NCBI GenBank assembly: GCA_025935995.1
Contig: JAICUF010000007.1
Coordinates: 1-56,592 of the forward strand
Direction of reading: 5' to 3'
Length of the DNA stretch: 56,592 nucleotides
Origin: Gemmatimonadales bacterium
GTDB taxonomy: Bacteria > Gemmatimonadota > Gemmatimonadetes > Gemmatimonadales > GWC2-71-9
The notes under the pieces are model-generated. The model saw only the letters and a list, made by a program, of their open reading frames with translations, was not told the DNA's origin and did not search any database. Below, in pieces: positions 28,673 through 36,112 of this stretch (the first letter of the stretch is position 1; every line of letters starts with the position of its first letter). The translations under genes and the position numbers were made by a program.

Positions 28673-30256
28673 TCAGAGCTCGGCGGTGGGGAGGAAGCGC
28701 GGGGGGCGGCGGAGCTTCGTGGCCTGCTCGAACGCGTGGGCAACGCGGATGAGCCGCCCCTCGCTCCACGCGGGCCCGAAGAACGAGATGCCGACCGGCA
28801 GCCCGAAGCTGTAGCCCGCGGGGACGGTGATGCTCGGATACCCGGCCACCGCGGCGGGCGTGGTGCTGGAGCCGCCGGCGCCGTGATCGCCGATCACCAG
28901 ATCGATCGGCCAGGGCGGCGCGTTGGATGGCGCCACGATCGCATCGAGCTTGTGCCGCCGGACGACGGCATCGATGCCCTCGGCACCGGCAAGACGGCGG
29001 TTGGCGGCGAGGGCGCGCCGGTAGGCCGGCGTGGTGAGCGGCCCCTTCTTCTGCGCCATCACCATGATCTCCTGCCCGAAGTAGCGGAGCTCGTCCTCGG
29101 CGTGGCGCTCGTTGAAGGCGATGATGTCGGCCAGCGACCGCACGGGTGAACTGGTGAGAGCGCCGAGGTACGCGTCGAGGTCGGCCTTGAATTCGTAGAG
29201 CAGGACCTGGAACTCGCCGTCGTCGTACTTCCCGGTGGTGGTGAGGTCGGCGGGGTCCACGATCACCGCGCCCGCCGACTTCATCGCCGCGATCGCATCC
29301 TCCATCAGCTTGTCGGTGCGCGGGTCGCTGCCGAAGAAATGCTTCCGCGCGACACCGATCCTGGCGCCCCTGAGGCCGGCCGGGTCGAGGAAGCGCGTAT
29401 AGTCGGCGGCGGCACCGGTCCGGCTCTGCGTGATCGCGTCGCGCGGATCCGCCCCGGCGAGGATGCCGAGGAGGGCGGCGGCGTCGGCCACGGAGCGGGC
29501 CATGGGGCCGGCGGTGTCCTGGCTGTGCGAGATCGGCACGATGCCGGAGCGGCTCACCAGCCCGATCGTGGGCTTGATTCCGACCAGCGACTGCACGCTC
29601 GACGGGCAGATGATGGAGCCGTCCGTCTCGGTGCCGACCGCAATGGCGCAGAAGTCGGCCGCGACGCCGGTGGCCGAGCCGGAGCTCGAGCCGCAGGGGG
29701 TCCGGTCGAGCGCGTACGCATTCCGCGTCTGGCCGCCGCGCCCGCTCCAGCCGCTGGTCGAGTGGGTGGAGCGGAAGTTGGCCCACTCGCTCAGGTTGGT
29801 CTTGCCCAGGATGACGGCGCCCGCCGCGCGGAGCCGCGTGACGATGAAGGCATCGCGCGGCACGGTCGAGCCCACCAGCGCGAGCGATCCCGCGGTCGTC
29901 TGCATCCGGTCGGCGGTGGCGATGTTGTCCTTGATGAGGACGGGAATGCCGTGCAGGGGGCCGCGCGCCCCGCGCGCCTTGCGCTCGGCATCGAGCGCCG
30001 CGGCCTGGGCGGGGGCATCGGGGTTGAGCTCGATGACGGCGCGGACGGCGGGCCCGCGGCGGTCCAGCTGGTCGATGCGGGCGAGATAGTTCGCGGTGAG
30101 CGCGGCGGAGGTGAGCGATCCGGCCGCCATCGCCCGGCCGAGCTCGGCGAGCGAAGCGTTCTGCCACCCGGCCTGGGGCGGAAGATCGAACGGCACGCGG
30201 AGCCCGGCGACGGCGGCGCCCGCCAGGGTGGACTGCAGGAAGTCGCGCCGCTTCAC
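28673..30256 (-). CDS. Amidase signature-family hydrolase with Tat-like signal
   Basis: Amidase-signature enzyme of 527 residues. The Ser-cisSer-Lys triad region is clear: Lys in GIPVLIKDNIATAD, then TPCGSSSGSATGVAADF and GTETDGSIICPSS carrying the two Ser. The N-terminus KRRDFLQSTLAGAAVAGL is a twin-arginine-type signal, so the protein is probably exported folded. The substrate cannot be told from sequence. GTG 30256 overlaps the TGA of the upstream HD-nuclease gene (GTGA), so translation is coupled. GGAG lies 5 nt before GTG. Confidence 0.93.
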   Translation of the reverse strand: MKRRDFLQSTLAGAAVAGLRVPFDLPPQAGWQNASLAELGRAMAAGSLTSAALTANYLARIDQLDRRGPAVRAVIELNPDAPAQAAALDAERKARGARGPLHGIPVLIKDNIATADRMQTTAGSLALVGSTVPRDAFIVTRLRAAGAVILGKTNLSEWANFRSTHSTSGWSGRGGQTRNAYALDRTPCGSSSGSATGVAADFCAIAVGTETDGSIICPSSVQSLVGIKPTIGLVSRSGIVPISHSQDTAGPMARSVADAAALLGILAGADPRDAITQSRTGAAADYTRFLDPAGLRGARIGVARKHFFGSDPRTDKLMEDAIAAMKSAGAVIVDPADLTTTGKYDDGEFQVLLYEFKADLDAYLGALTSSPVRSLADIIAFNERHAEDELRYFGQEIMVMAQKKGPLTTPAYRRALAANRRLAGAEGIDAVVRRHKLDAIVAPSNAPPWPIDLVIGDHGAGGSSTTPAAVAGYPSITVPAGYSFGLPVGISFFGPAWSEGRLIRVAHAFEQATKLRRPPRFLPTAEL

Positions 30257-31236
30257 CGCGGCTCCGCCCCCCAGTCGCTCCGGCCGCGATAGCCGCGGCG
30301 GCGGTCGATCCGCCAGTCGGGTCGTGCGCTCACCATCTCGTCGCCGGTGAAGCCGTCGCCGTCGCTCAGTACCTCGGCCATGCTGGCGGTCTTGGCACTG
30401 GCGTTGTCGGCGTAGTGGAGCACTTCGGCCTCGAGCGTCATCGGCGCCACGGGCGCTCCGAACTCGAGCTTCCCATGGTGCGAGAGGATGAGATGCTGGA
30501 GCAGCATCATCTCCTGATCGGTGCAGGGCCGGGGTTCGATGGGCGCGAGCCGCCGCTCCAGCATGAGCGACCCCAGCACCACGTGGCCCAGGAGCGAGCC
30601 GCATTCGGTGTACTCGAACGCGCCGTCCCAGGTGTACGACTCGAGCTTCCCGATGTCGTGCAGGAGCGCGCCGGCGAGCACGAGCTCCCCGTTGGCGCGG
30701 CAGACGCGACTGATCTGCCGACCGATCGTCGCCACTTCGCAGGTGTGACGGAGGAGACCGCCCAGCTCCGCGTGATGCCCGGCGAGACTGGCGGGGCACT
30801 CCTCGTAGCGGCGGCGGAAGTCGTCGTCGTCGTAGAAGAGCGCCAGCACACGCGCGAGTCGCGGCGCCGTGATCTCCGCCCGCCAGCCGTCGAGCGTCTT
30901 CCAGTAGCCGGAGACGTCGCCCACGGAGGGGAGGAGCTGGCGGCGGTCGACGCTGTCGCGGGGCAGGGGGCGGATCGAGGAGACGCGGAGCTGCCGCTTG
31001 CCGCGGAACTGGTCCACCTCGCCGATCACCTGCACCACGTCGCTCCGCGCGAGGCCGGCCACGGCGGTCTGGTCGGCGCCCCAGAAGGGCGCGGTGGCGA
31101 GGCGGCCGGTGGCGTTGCCCAGGGTGAGGACGGTGCAGTCCTTGTCTCCGAAGCTCTTGCGCTCGACCTCGAGCACCAGCAGCGGATCCTGCAGCCGCTC
31201 GCCCAGCGGCGCGCGCTTCAGATCTGGCATTGGCAT
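30253..31236 (-). CDS. YhaM-like OB-HD 3'-5' exoribonuclease
   Basis: A 327-residue protein with an N-terminal OB fold (about 15-95: VLTLGNATGRLATAPFWG, VVQVIGEVDQFRGKRQL) and an HD phosphohydrolase domain (about 150-290). HD metal ligands are visible in LLRHTCEVATIGRQI, GALLHDIGKLESYTW and LSHHGKLEFGAPV. This order is that of YhaM/CBF1, which trims RNA and single-stranded DNA 3' ends in Firmicutes. It starts with ATG 31236 or 31230; TAACTT lies 8 nt before the former. It is divergent from a Fis-type regulator. Confidence 0.88.
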   Translation of the reverse strand: MPMPDLKRAPLGERLQDPLLVLEVERKSFGDKDCTVLTLGNATGRLATAPFWGADQTAVAGLARSDVVQVIGEVDQFRGKRQLRVSSIRPLPRDSVDRRQLLPSVGDVSGYWKTLDGWRAEITAPRLARVLALFYDDDDFRRRYEECPASLAGHHAELGGLLRHTCEVATIGRQISRVCRANGELVLAGALLHDIGKLESYTWDGAFEYTECGSLLGHVVLGSLMLERRLAPIEPRPCTDQEMMLLQHLILSHHGKLEFGAPVAPMTLEAEVLHYADNASAKTASMAEVLSDGDGFTGDEMVSARPDWRIDRRRGYRGRSDWGAEPR

Positions 31237-31244
31237 GGAGACCC

Positions 31245-31250
31245 AAGTTA
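31245..31250 (-). promoter_or_regulatory. -10-like TAACTT, possible leaderless start
   Basis: TANNNT box 8 nt before the ATG at 31236; no ribosome-binding site. Confidence 0.35.
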
Positions 31251-31280
31251 GCGCGGAATGGCCAATCCCGCAGCGGCCAT

Positions 31281-31286
31281 TAGCTT
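31281..31286 (+). promoter_or_regulatory. -10-like TAGCTT, possible leaderless start
   Basis: TANNNT box 7 nt before the ATG at 31294, divergent from the box at 31245-31250. Confidence 0.4.
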
Positions 31287-31293
31287 CCGAGCC

Positions 31294-31683
31294 ATGCGGC
31301 CGCTGCACATTCTGCTCGTGGAGCCCGACCCTGACCGGCGGCAGGCCGCCGGTGACGCGCTCCGCACCGCCGGCCACGTGGTCGTGGCGGTGGAGGACGG
31401 GACGCTGGCCGCGGAGGCGCTGGTGGCGGAGCCCGGCGGCGCGGCACCGCCCTTCGACGCGGCGATGGTGGACCTCTCGCTCCCGGGGCTCGACCTCGCG
31501 GCGCTCCGCTCGGCACTCGCCCCCGCGGATCCGGGGGTGCCGGACACCCTCGACGCGGCGGAGCGCCGGCAGATCGTCCTCGCGCTGCTGCACACCGGCG
31601 GCAACCGCCGGGACGCGGCGCGGCTGCTCGGCATCGCGCGGTCGACGCTGCTCAACAAGATCCGCCGCTACGGCCTCACCTGA
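31294..31683 (+). CDS. Shortened receiver joined to a Fis-type DNA-binding domain
   Basis: A 129-residue regulator. Residues 1-65 match only the front half of a receiver: ILLVEPDPDRRQAAGDAL (acidic pocket) and AAMVDLSLPGLDL, where Asp is the expected phosphorylation site. The second half (Thr/Ser and Lys switch residues) is missing. Residues 85-129 are a Fis/NtrC-type helix-turn-helix (IVLALLHTGGNRRDAARLLG, RSTLLNKIRRYGL), as in RegA/ActR regulators. There is no frameshift sign and the DNA-binding part is complete, so it may work without standard phospho-switching. It overlaps the convergent pilin gene by 8 bp. Confidence 0.82.
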   Translation: MRPLHILLVEPDPDRRQAAGDALRTAGHVVVAVEDGTLAAEALVAEPGGAAPPFDAAMVDLSLPGLDLAALRSALAPADPGVPDTLDAAERRQIVLALLHTGGNRRDAARLLGIARSTLLNKIRRYGLT

Positions 31684-32104
31684 TCCGAAGCCGCCCCAGT
31701 CGCGACACGATCACGTCACGCGAGGCCAGCCCGTAGGCCAGGTGCCAGGTGCCGTTCGACACGCCCATCGCGAGGCCGAGCGGCGAATAGACGAGACCGT
31801 GCGCCGGGCCGGTGAGGGTGATGCCGTCGGCGGCCGGGCCGCGGCCCTGCCAGGTGAGCGACGTGTCGGTGCCGGACACGCTCCGGATCCGGAGCGTGTC
31901 CGGGCTGAGCTCGAGCAGTGTTACCTGTCCGAAGGCGACGGCGTGCATGCGTGCGCGGAAGTGCGCGGCCCGGATCTGCCGGGCCCCGTTCTCCACGGCG
32001 ATGCCGTCGAGGATGCGGCGCACCGGCGGCAGGGCGAGTGCCGTGAGCAGTCCGGCGATGACGAGGGCGAGCATCAGCTCGGGAAGCGAGAAGCCGCGGC
32101 GCAT
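31676..32104 (-). CDS. GspH/FimT-type pseudopilin
   Basis: A 142-residue type IV pilin-like protein. The class III signal is short and basic with cleavage before Phe (MRRG-FSLPELMLALVIAGLL), and Glu5 of the mature protein is present, followed by the hydrophobic helix. The C-terminal beta domain (LLELSPDTLRIRSVSG, LVYSPLGLAMG) is GspH-like. It stands alone, with no pilus assembly genes nearby. TACCCT lies 7 nt before ATG with no Shine-Dalgarno. Confidence 0.88.
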   Translation of the reverse strand: MRRGFSLPELMLALVIAGLLTALALPPVRRILDGIAVENGARQIRAAHFRARMHAVAFGQVTLLELSPDTLRIRSVSGTDTSLTWQGRGPAADGITLTGPAHGLVYSPLGLAMGVSNGTWHLAYGLASRDVIVSRLGRLRIR

Positions 32105-32111
32105 GGCATCC

Positions 32112-32117
32112 AGGGTA
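32112..32117 (-). promoter_or_regulatory. -10-like TACCCT, possible leaderless start
   Basis: TANNNT box 7 nt before the pseudopilin ATG at 32104; no ribosome-binding site. Confidence 0.4.
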
Positions 32118-32155
32118 GCCACTGGACGCGGAGCGCCGGCGTCGTTATCACGCCG

Positions 32156-32200
32156 CGGCCGGCGATTTCGCGCGCCCCTTGTCAGGGGCGCCACCGGCCG
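32156..32200. promoter_or_regulatory. Nested GC hairpin between divergent pilin and MerR-type genes
   Basis: Outer arms 32156-32162 and 32194-32200 (7 bp) enclose inner arms 32172-32178 and 32185-32191 (7 bp, 6-nt loop). It ends 52 nt before the TTG start of the MerR-type gene, so it may be in its leader or an operator region. Confidence 0.5.
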
Positions 32201-32251
32201 GCATGATATCCCATCCCCTGTTGATCCACGGCATCGGCGGAGAGGATCGCC

Positions 32252-32908
32252 TTGCACTCGACACCCGGCGTACCGGCCACGCCGCCCGCGGCCCCGCTCA
32301 ACGTCCTTCGCGAGTACCAGGCGCTCGCGCCCTGGGGGCTCCGGGACCTGACCGCGGTGGCGGCGGGAATTCTCGAGGCGTCGTCCGTCGTGCCCGTGAA
32401 CGCCGCGGCGGCCGCGCGGCCGAGCGAGCGGACCATCCGCTTCTACGTCACGCGCGGGCTCGTGAGCAAGCCGGACGGCCGCGGCACATCGGCGATCTAC
32501 TCCTACCGGCACCTGCTGCAGGTGCTGGCGGTCAAGCTCCGCCAGATGGAAGGCGCGACGCTGGACACGATCGCGCGCGAGGCCGCGGGCTTCACCGGCG
32601 ACGTGATCGAGCGCCGCGTCGCACTGGCCCTGGGGCCGTCCCTCGTGCCGCCCTCGGCGCTCCGCATGCTCCGCGACCCGGGCACGGCGCGCGGCCGCGT
32701 CGGCCGCGCGATTCAGGGATGGTTCGCGGCGCCGGAGCCGTCGGACGCGGCCGGCGCGAGCTGCCGCCGCATTCCCGTCGGCGCGGGGGTCGAAGTGCTG
32801 GTGGACGAGCAGCATCCGCTGCTCCGCGCTGGCATCGAGCCCGACGCGATCGCCGCCGCGCTGCGCGAGCGGCTCACCGCGCTCATGCCCGGCTCCGACG
32901 CCGGGTGA
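32252..32908 (+). CDS. MerR-family transcriptional regulator
   Basis: A 218-residue protein with a MerR-type winged helix at about residues 58-125: RPSERTIRFYVTRGLVSKPDG, then SAIYSYRHLLQVLAVKLRQMEG. The N-terminal 55 residues are an extension beyond the usual MerR start, and the C-terminal 90 residues contain no Cys-rich metal loop, so the effector is unknown. The start is TTG 32252 with GAGAGG 8 nt upstream. The LemA gene begins 40 nt downstream and may be in the same operon. Confidence 0.85.
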   Translation: MHSTPGVPATPPAAPLNVLREYQALAPWGLRDLTAVAAGILEASSVVPVNAAAAARPSERTIRFYVTRGLVSKPDGRGTSAIYSYRHLLQVLAVKLRQMEGATLDTIAREAAGFTGDVIERRVALALGPSLVPPSALRMLRDPGTARGRVGRAIQGWFAAPEPSDAAGASCRRIPVGAGVEVLVDEQHPLLRAGIEPDAIAAALRERLTALMPGSDAG

Positions 32909-32948
32909 GTCAGCACCACACTCCGAACGATTCTGAAAGGGGCGGGTC

Positions 32949-33524
32949 ATGGCACTGATCATCCTGCTGGTGATCATCGCGGCGGTGATGTTCTGGGTCC
33001 TGAGCGCCTACAACGGACTGATCGCGCTCAAGAACCAGGTGCTGAACGCGTGGAAGCAGATCGACGTGCAGCTCAAGCGGCGGCACGACCTGATTCCGAA
33101 CCTGGTGAACACGGTGAAGGGGGCGATGGACTTCGAGCGGGGCACGCTCGAGGCCGTCATCGCGGCGCGGAACCGCGCCGTGAACGCGAACGGCGTCCAC
33201 GACACCGCCCGCGCCGAGGGCGAGCTCACCCAGGCGCTCGGCCGGCTCTTCGCGCTGACCGAGGCCTATCCCGATCTCAAGGCGACGGGCAACGCGGCGC
33301 AGCTCCAGGAGGAGCTCACCAGCACCGAGAACAAGATCGGCTTCGCCCGCCAGCTCTACAACGATCTGGCGACCCAGTACAACACCCGGCAGATGCAGTT
33401 CCCCACCAGTCTCGTCGCCGGCATGGCGAAGGCCTCCCCCGCCGAGCTCTGGGAGATCGAGGACGCGGGCGAGCGCGCCGTGCCGGTGGTGGATCTGGGC
33501 GCGCCGCGGCCGCCGGCCGCCTGA
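32949..33524 (+). CDS. lemA: LemA family protein
   Basis: Membrane-anchored protein of 191 residues: N-terminal transmembrane helix (about 2-20) followed by the helical LemA domain. Signatures are AYNGLIALKNQVLNAWKQID, RRHDLIPNLVNTVKG, FERGTLEAVIAARNRA and the late FARQLYNDLATQYN with MQFPTSLVA. The function is not settled; LemA genes often lie next to an M48 protease, as here (16-nt gap), suggesting a joint envelope role. AAAGGGG lies 6-7 nt before ATG. Confidence 0.95.
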   Translation: MALIILLVIIAAVMFWVLSAYNGLIALKNQVLNAWKQIDVQLKRRHDLIPNLVNTVKGAMDFERGTLEAVIAARNRAVNANGVHDTARAEGELTQALGRLFALTEAYPDLKATGNAAQLQEELTSTENKIGFARQLYNDLATQYNTRQMQFPTSLVAGMAKASPAELWEIEDAGERAVPVVDLGAPRPPAA

Positions 33525-33540
33525 GCCGCCCGCGCCGCCG

Positions 33541-34581
33541 GTGAGCGACGCCAATCTCTTCGCCCAGCAGGAGGCCAACCGCCGGCGATCGTCCTGGCTG
33601 ATCGCCGGCTTCATGCTCTTCTTCGGCTGGGTCGGCTTCGGCGGCGACATCGGGCTCGCGCTCCTCACGATCGACGCGCCGCCCACCTCCTACCACCACG
33701 TCTTCCCCTTCATCGGCATCATCACCACGGTCTTCGCGGCGGTGACCTGCCTCTACGCCTGGTTCAAGGGCCCCGAGCGCGTGCTCTGGTCCACCGGCGC
33801 ATGGGAGATCCTGGAGCCCACGACACCCGAGCTCCGGCAGCTCTTCAACGTGGTCGAGGAGATGGCGATCGCCTCGGGCATGCCCCGCCCGCGCATCTGG
33901 GTGGTGCCCGACGACGATCCCAACGCCTTTGCCACCGGCCGCGATCCGGCGACGGCGAGCATCGCGGTGACGGAGGGACTGCTCGACAGCCTGAACCGCG
34001 ACGAGCTGCAGGCCGTGATCGCGCACGAGATGGCGCACATCCAGAACTACGACGTGCGCCTCACCACGCTCCTCGCGTCGATGGTCGGCGCGATCGCGCT
34101 CATGTCGGACGGGATGGGACGGATGATCCGGGGCGGGGCGCGGGTGGGGGCTGGTGGACGGCTGGGCGGCGGACGCGGCGGGGGCGGCGGGAAGAAGGGC
34201 GGCGCGGGGATGCTCGGCCTCGTCATCCTCGTCCTCTGGCTGCTCACGCTGGTGGTGGCGCCGATCGTCTCGCGCGTCCTCGCGATGGCCGTGAGCCGGA
34301 AGCGCGAATTCCTGGCCGACGCCACCGGCTCCCAGTTCACGCGCAATCCGGGCGCGCTCGCGTCGGCGCTCGAGAAGCTCACGGCGGCGTCCGGGCCGAC
34401 GAAGACGATCTCCCGCGGCACCGCGCATCTCTGCATCGTGGATCCCGCGGCCCAGCCGCTCGCGGCGCCGACCGGGCGGCTCGCGCTCATGCTCGCGTCG
34501 CATCCGCCGATCGCCGAACGCATCTCCCGGCTTCACGCGATGGCGTTCGCGCCTCCCGCCGCTATGCCCTCCGCCCGCTGA
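33541..34581 (+). CDS. M48-family membrane metalloprotease (HtpX-like)
   Basis: Zinc endopeptidase of 346 residues with three or four transmembrane helices (about 18-36, 57-78 and 225-260). The zinc motif is AVIAHEMAHIQNYDV and the third ligand Glu lies in SRKREFLADATGSQF; HPPIAERISRLHAM closes the domain. HtpX-type proteases clear misfolded membrane proteins. A glycine-rich loop (GAGGRLGGGRGGGGGKKGG) just before the last helices is unusual. GTG 33541 follows lemA by 16 nt with no clear ribosome-binding site. It overlaps the convergent GT2 gene by 20 bp. Confidence 0.94.
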   Translation: MSDANLFAQQEANRRRSSWLIAGFMLFFGWVGFGGDIGLALLTIDAPPTSYHHVFPFIGIITTVFAAVTCLYAWFKGPERVLWSTGAWEILEPTTPELRQLFNVVEEMAIASGMPRPRIWVVPDDDPNAFATGRDPATASIAVTEGLLDSLNRDELQAVIAHEMAHIQNYDVRLTTLLASMVGAIALMSDGMGRMIRGGARVGAGGRLGGGRGGGGGKKGGAGMLGLVILVLWLLTLVVAPIVSRVLAMAVSRKREFLADATGSQFTRNPGALASALEKLTAASGPTKTISRGTAHLCIVDPAAQPLAAPTGRLALMLASHPPIAERISRLHAMAFAPPAAMPSAR

Positions 34582-36112
34582 CCTGGAAGCCCAGTCGTCC
34601 GAACTTCTCCCAGTCGGTCTTGCCCCGCCATGCATCGAGGAGCCCGCGGAGCCGCCAGTAGAGCGTGAGCTGGCGGAAGCCGACGTTCTCGAGCACCGCG
34701 TAGGCCAGGAGCAGGAGAACGTGGCGCCGCCGCTCGAAGGGCAGGAGCCCGCGCTGCAGCCGGTCGGCCAGCCCGAGCCGGAAGCGCCACGCGCCCACGA
34801 GCACGGCGAAGACGTTGACCAGAATGCCGTATCCCATCGACGCGAGGAAGAAGGCGCCGAGGAAGTCGTAGTTGAGGAAGCGATAGCCGGTCACGAGCTC
34901 GAGCAGCCAGAAGAAGAGGACGAAGGCGTAGCCCGCAAGCTCGATCAGCGGCCCGTAGTACTCGAAGAGCCAGAAGGTGGGGAGCGCGAACCAGCCGATG
35001 CGTCCGAACTTCCGCCGGAAGAGCATCGCGCGGTGATAGAGGAGCGATTCGCGGAGCCCGCGGTACCAGCGCCCGCGCTGCTTGCGGAGCGACTCGAAGC
35101 TCTCCGGCACCTCCGTCCATGCCACCGGATGCGGCAGGAAGGCGATCCGCTTCTCCTGCAGCTTGTCGCGGACGAAGCGGTGGAGCCGCACGACCAGCTC
35201 CATGTCCTCGCAGACCGTGCCCGTCTCGGTGCCGACGTACTCCTGCGTGATGCGGCTGGTGACGAACGGCGTGAGATAGCCGCCCGCCCGGATCACCGTC
35301 TCCTTCTCGAAGACTGCGAAGACGCCTGAGAGGATGAGGATCGACTCGATCCGATCGAGGCCGGTGCGCCCGGTGGTGAAGGAGCGGAGGTACTCCACCA
35401 TCTGGAAGCGTGCGAGGTCGTCGGTGGGAAGCCCGACGCTGACGACCCGGTTGTTCCGGATCACGCAACCGTTGGCGATCGCGACCTGTCCGCCGACCGC
35501 CACGACGCGCGGGTCCTCCTGCACCACGCGCATCAGCTCCTTGAGCGCGCGCTGGTCGAGGATCGAGTCGGCGTCGAGGGAGACGAAGTAGGGCGCGGTG
35601 GACGCGTTGATGCCGGCGTTGAGCGCGTCCGCCTTGCCCGCGTTGGCCTTGTCGATCACGATCACGTGGGCCACGCCGTTCGGCAGCGGGATCGACGCCT
35701 CGTAGAGCCCGTGCACCGGCGCGGTCGAGATCGCCTCGCGGTAGGGGCGGTCGCTCCGGCGGAGCCGGAGCGCGTCACGCAGGCGCTCGAAGGTCCGGTC
35801 GGTCGAGCCGTCGTTGATGACGACCACCTCGAACCGCGGGTAGTCGCAGTGGAGGAGGTTCATCACGCTGTCCACGATCGTCACTTCCTCGTTGTACGCC
35901 GGGACGACGAGGGTGAGCGGCTTGGTGTAGCCGCTCGCGTCGAGGAGGTCGAGGTCCTCGACGAAGTGCCCCGCAACCCGCCGCCGCACCTGGCCCGCCG
36001 AGAGCGCCACCAGGATCAGCGTGTAGGTGTTGTAGAGCAGGAAGTAGACGAGGAAGAAGGGCTGCACGAAGAGCCCGACGTTCACGACCGCGTGCAGGAG
36101 CCACTCGCTCAC
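34562..36112 (-). CDS. Processive family 2 glycosyltransferase (exopolysaccharide synthase)
   Basis: Inner-membrane GT2 of 516 residues in the cellulose/PNAG/hyaluronan synthase class. One or two N-terminal helices, cytosolic catalytic domain with LVVPAYNEE, VVINDGSTDRT, YFVSLDADSIL, TVCEDMEL (base Asp) and QRGRWYRGLRES (Q-x-x-R-W), then at least three C-terminal helices. This set implies repeated sugar transfer coupled to export. There is no PilZ domain. Its GTG overlaps the TGA of the HEAT-repeat gene (GTGA), a close link. A GTG 15 nt upstream is the alternative start. The sugar used is unknown. Confidence 0.93.
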   Translation of the reverse strand: MSEWLLHAVVNVGLFVQPFFLVYFLLYNTYTLILVALSAGQVRRRVAGHFVEDLDLLDASGYTKPLTLVVPAYNEEVTIVDSVMNLLHCDYPRFEVVVINDGSTDRTFERLRDALRLRRSDRPYREAISTAPVHGLYEASIPLPNGVAHVIVIDKANAGKADALNAGINASTAPYFVSLDADSILDQRALKELMRVVQEDPRVVAVGGQVAIANGCVIRNNRVVSVGLPTDDLARFQMVEYLRSFTTGRTGLDRIESILILSGVFAVFEKETVIRAGGYLTPFVTSRITQEYVGTETGTVCEDMELVVRLHRFVRDKLQEKRIAFLPHPVAWTEVPESFESLRKQRGRWYRGLRESLLYHRAMLFRRKFGRIGWFALPTFWLFEYYGPLIELAGYAFVLFFWLLELVTGYRFLNYDFLGAFFLASMGYGILVNVFAVLVGAWRFRLGLADRLQRGLLPFERRRHVLLLLAYAVLENVGFRQLTLYWRLRGLLDAWRGKTDWEKFGRLGFQVSGRRA

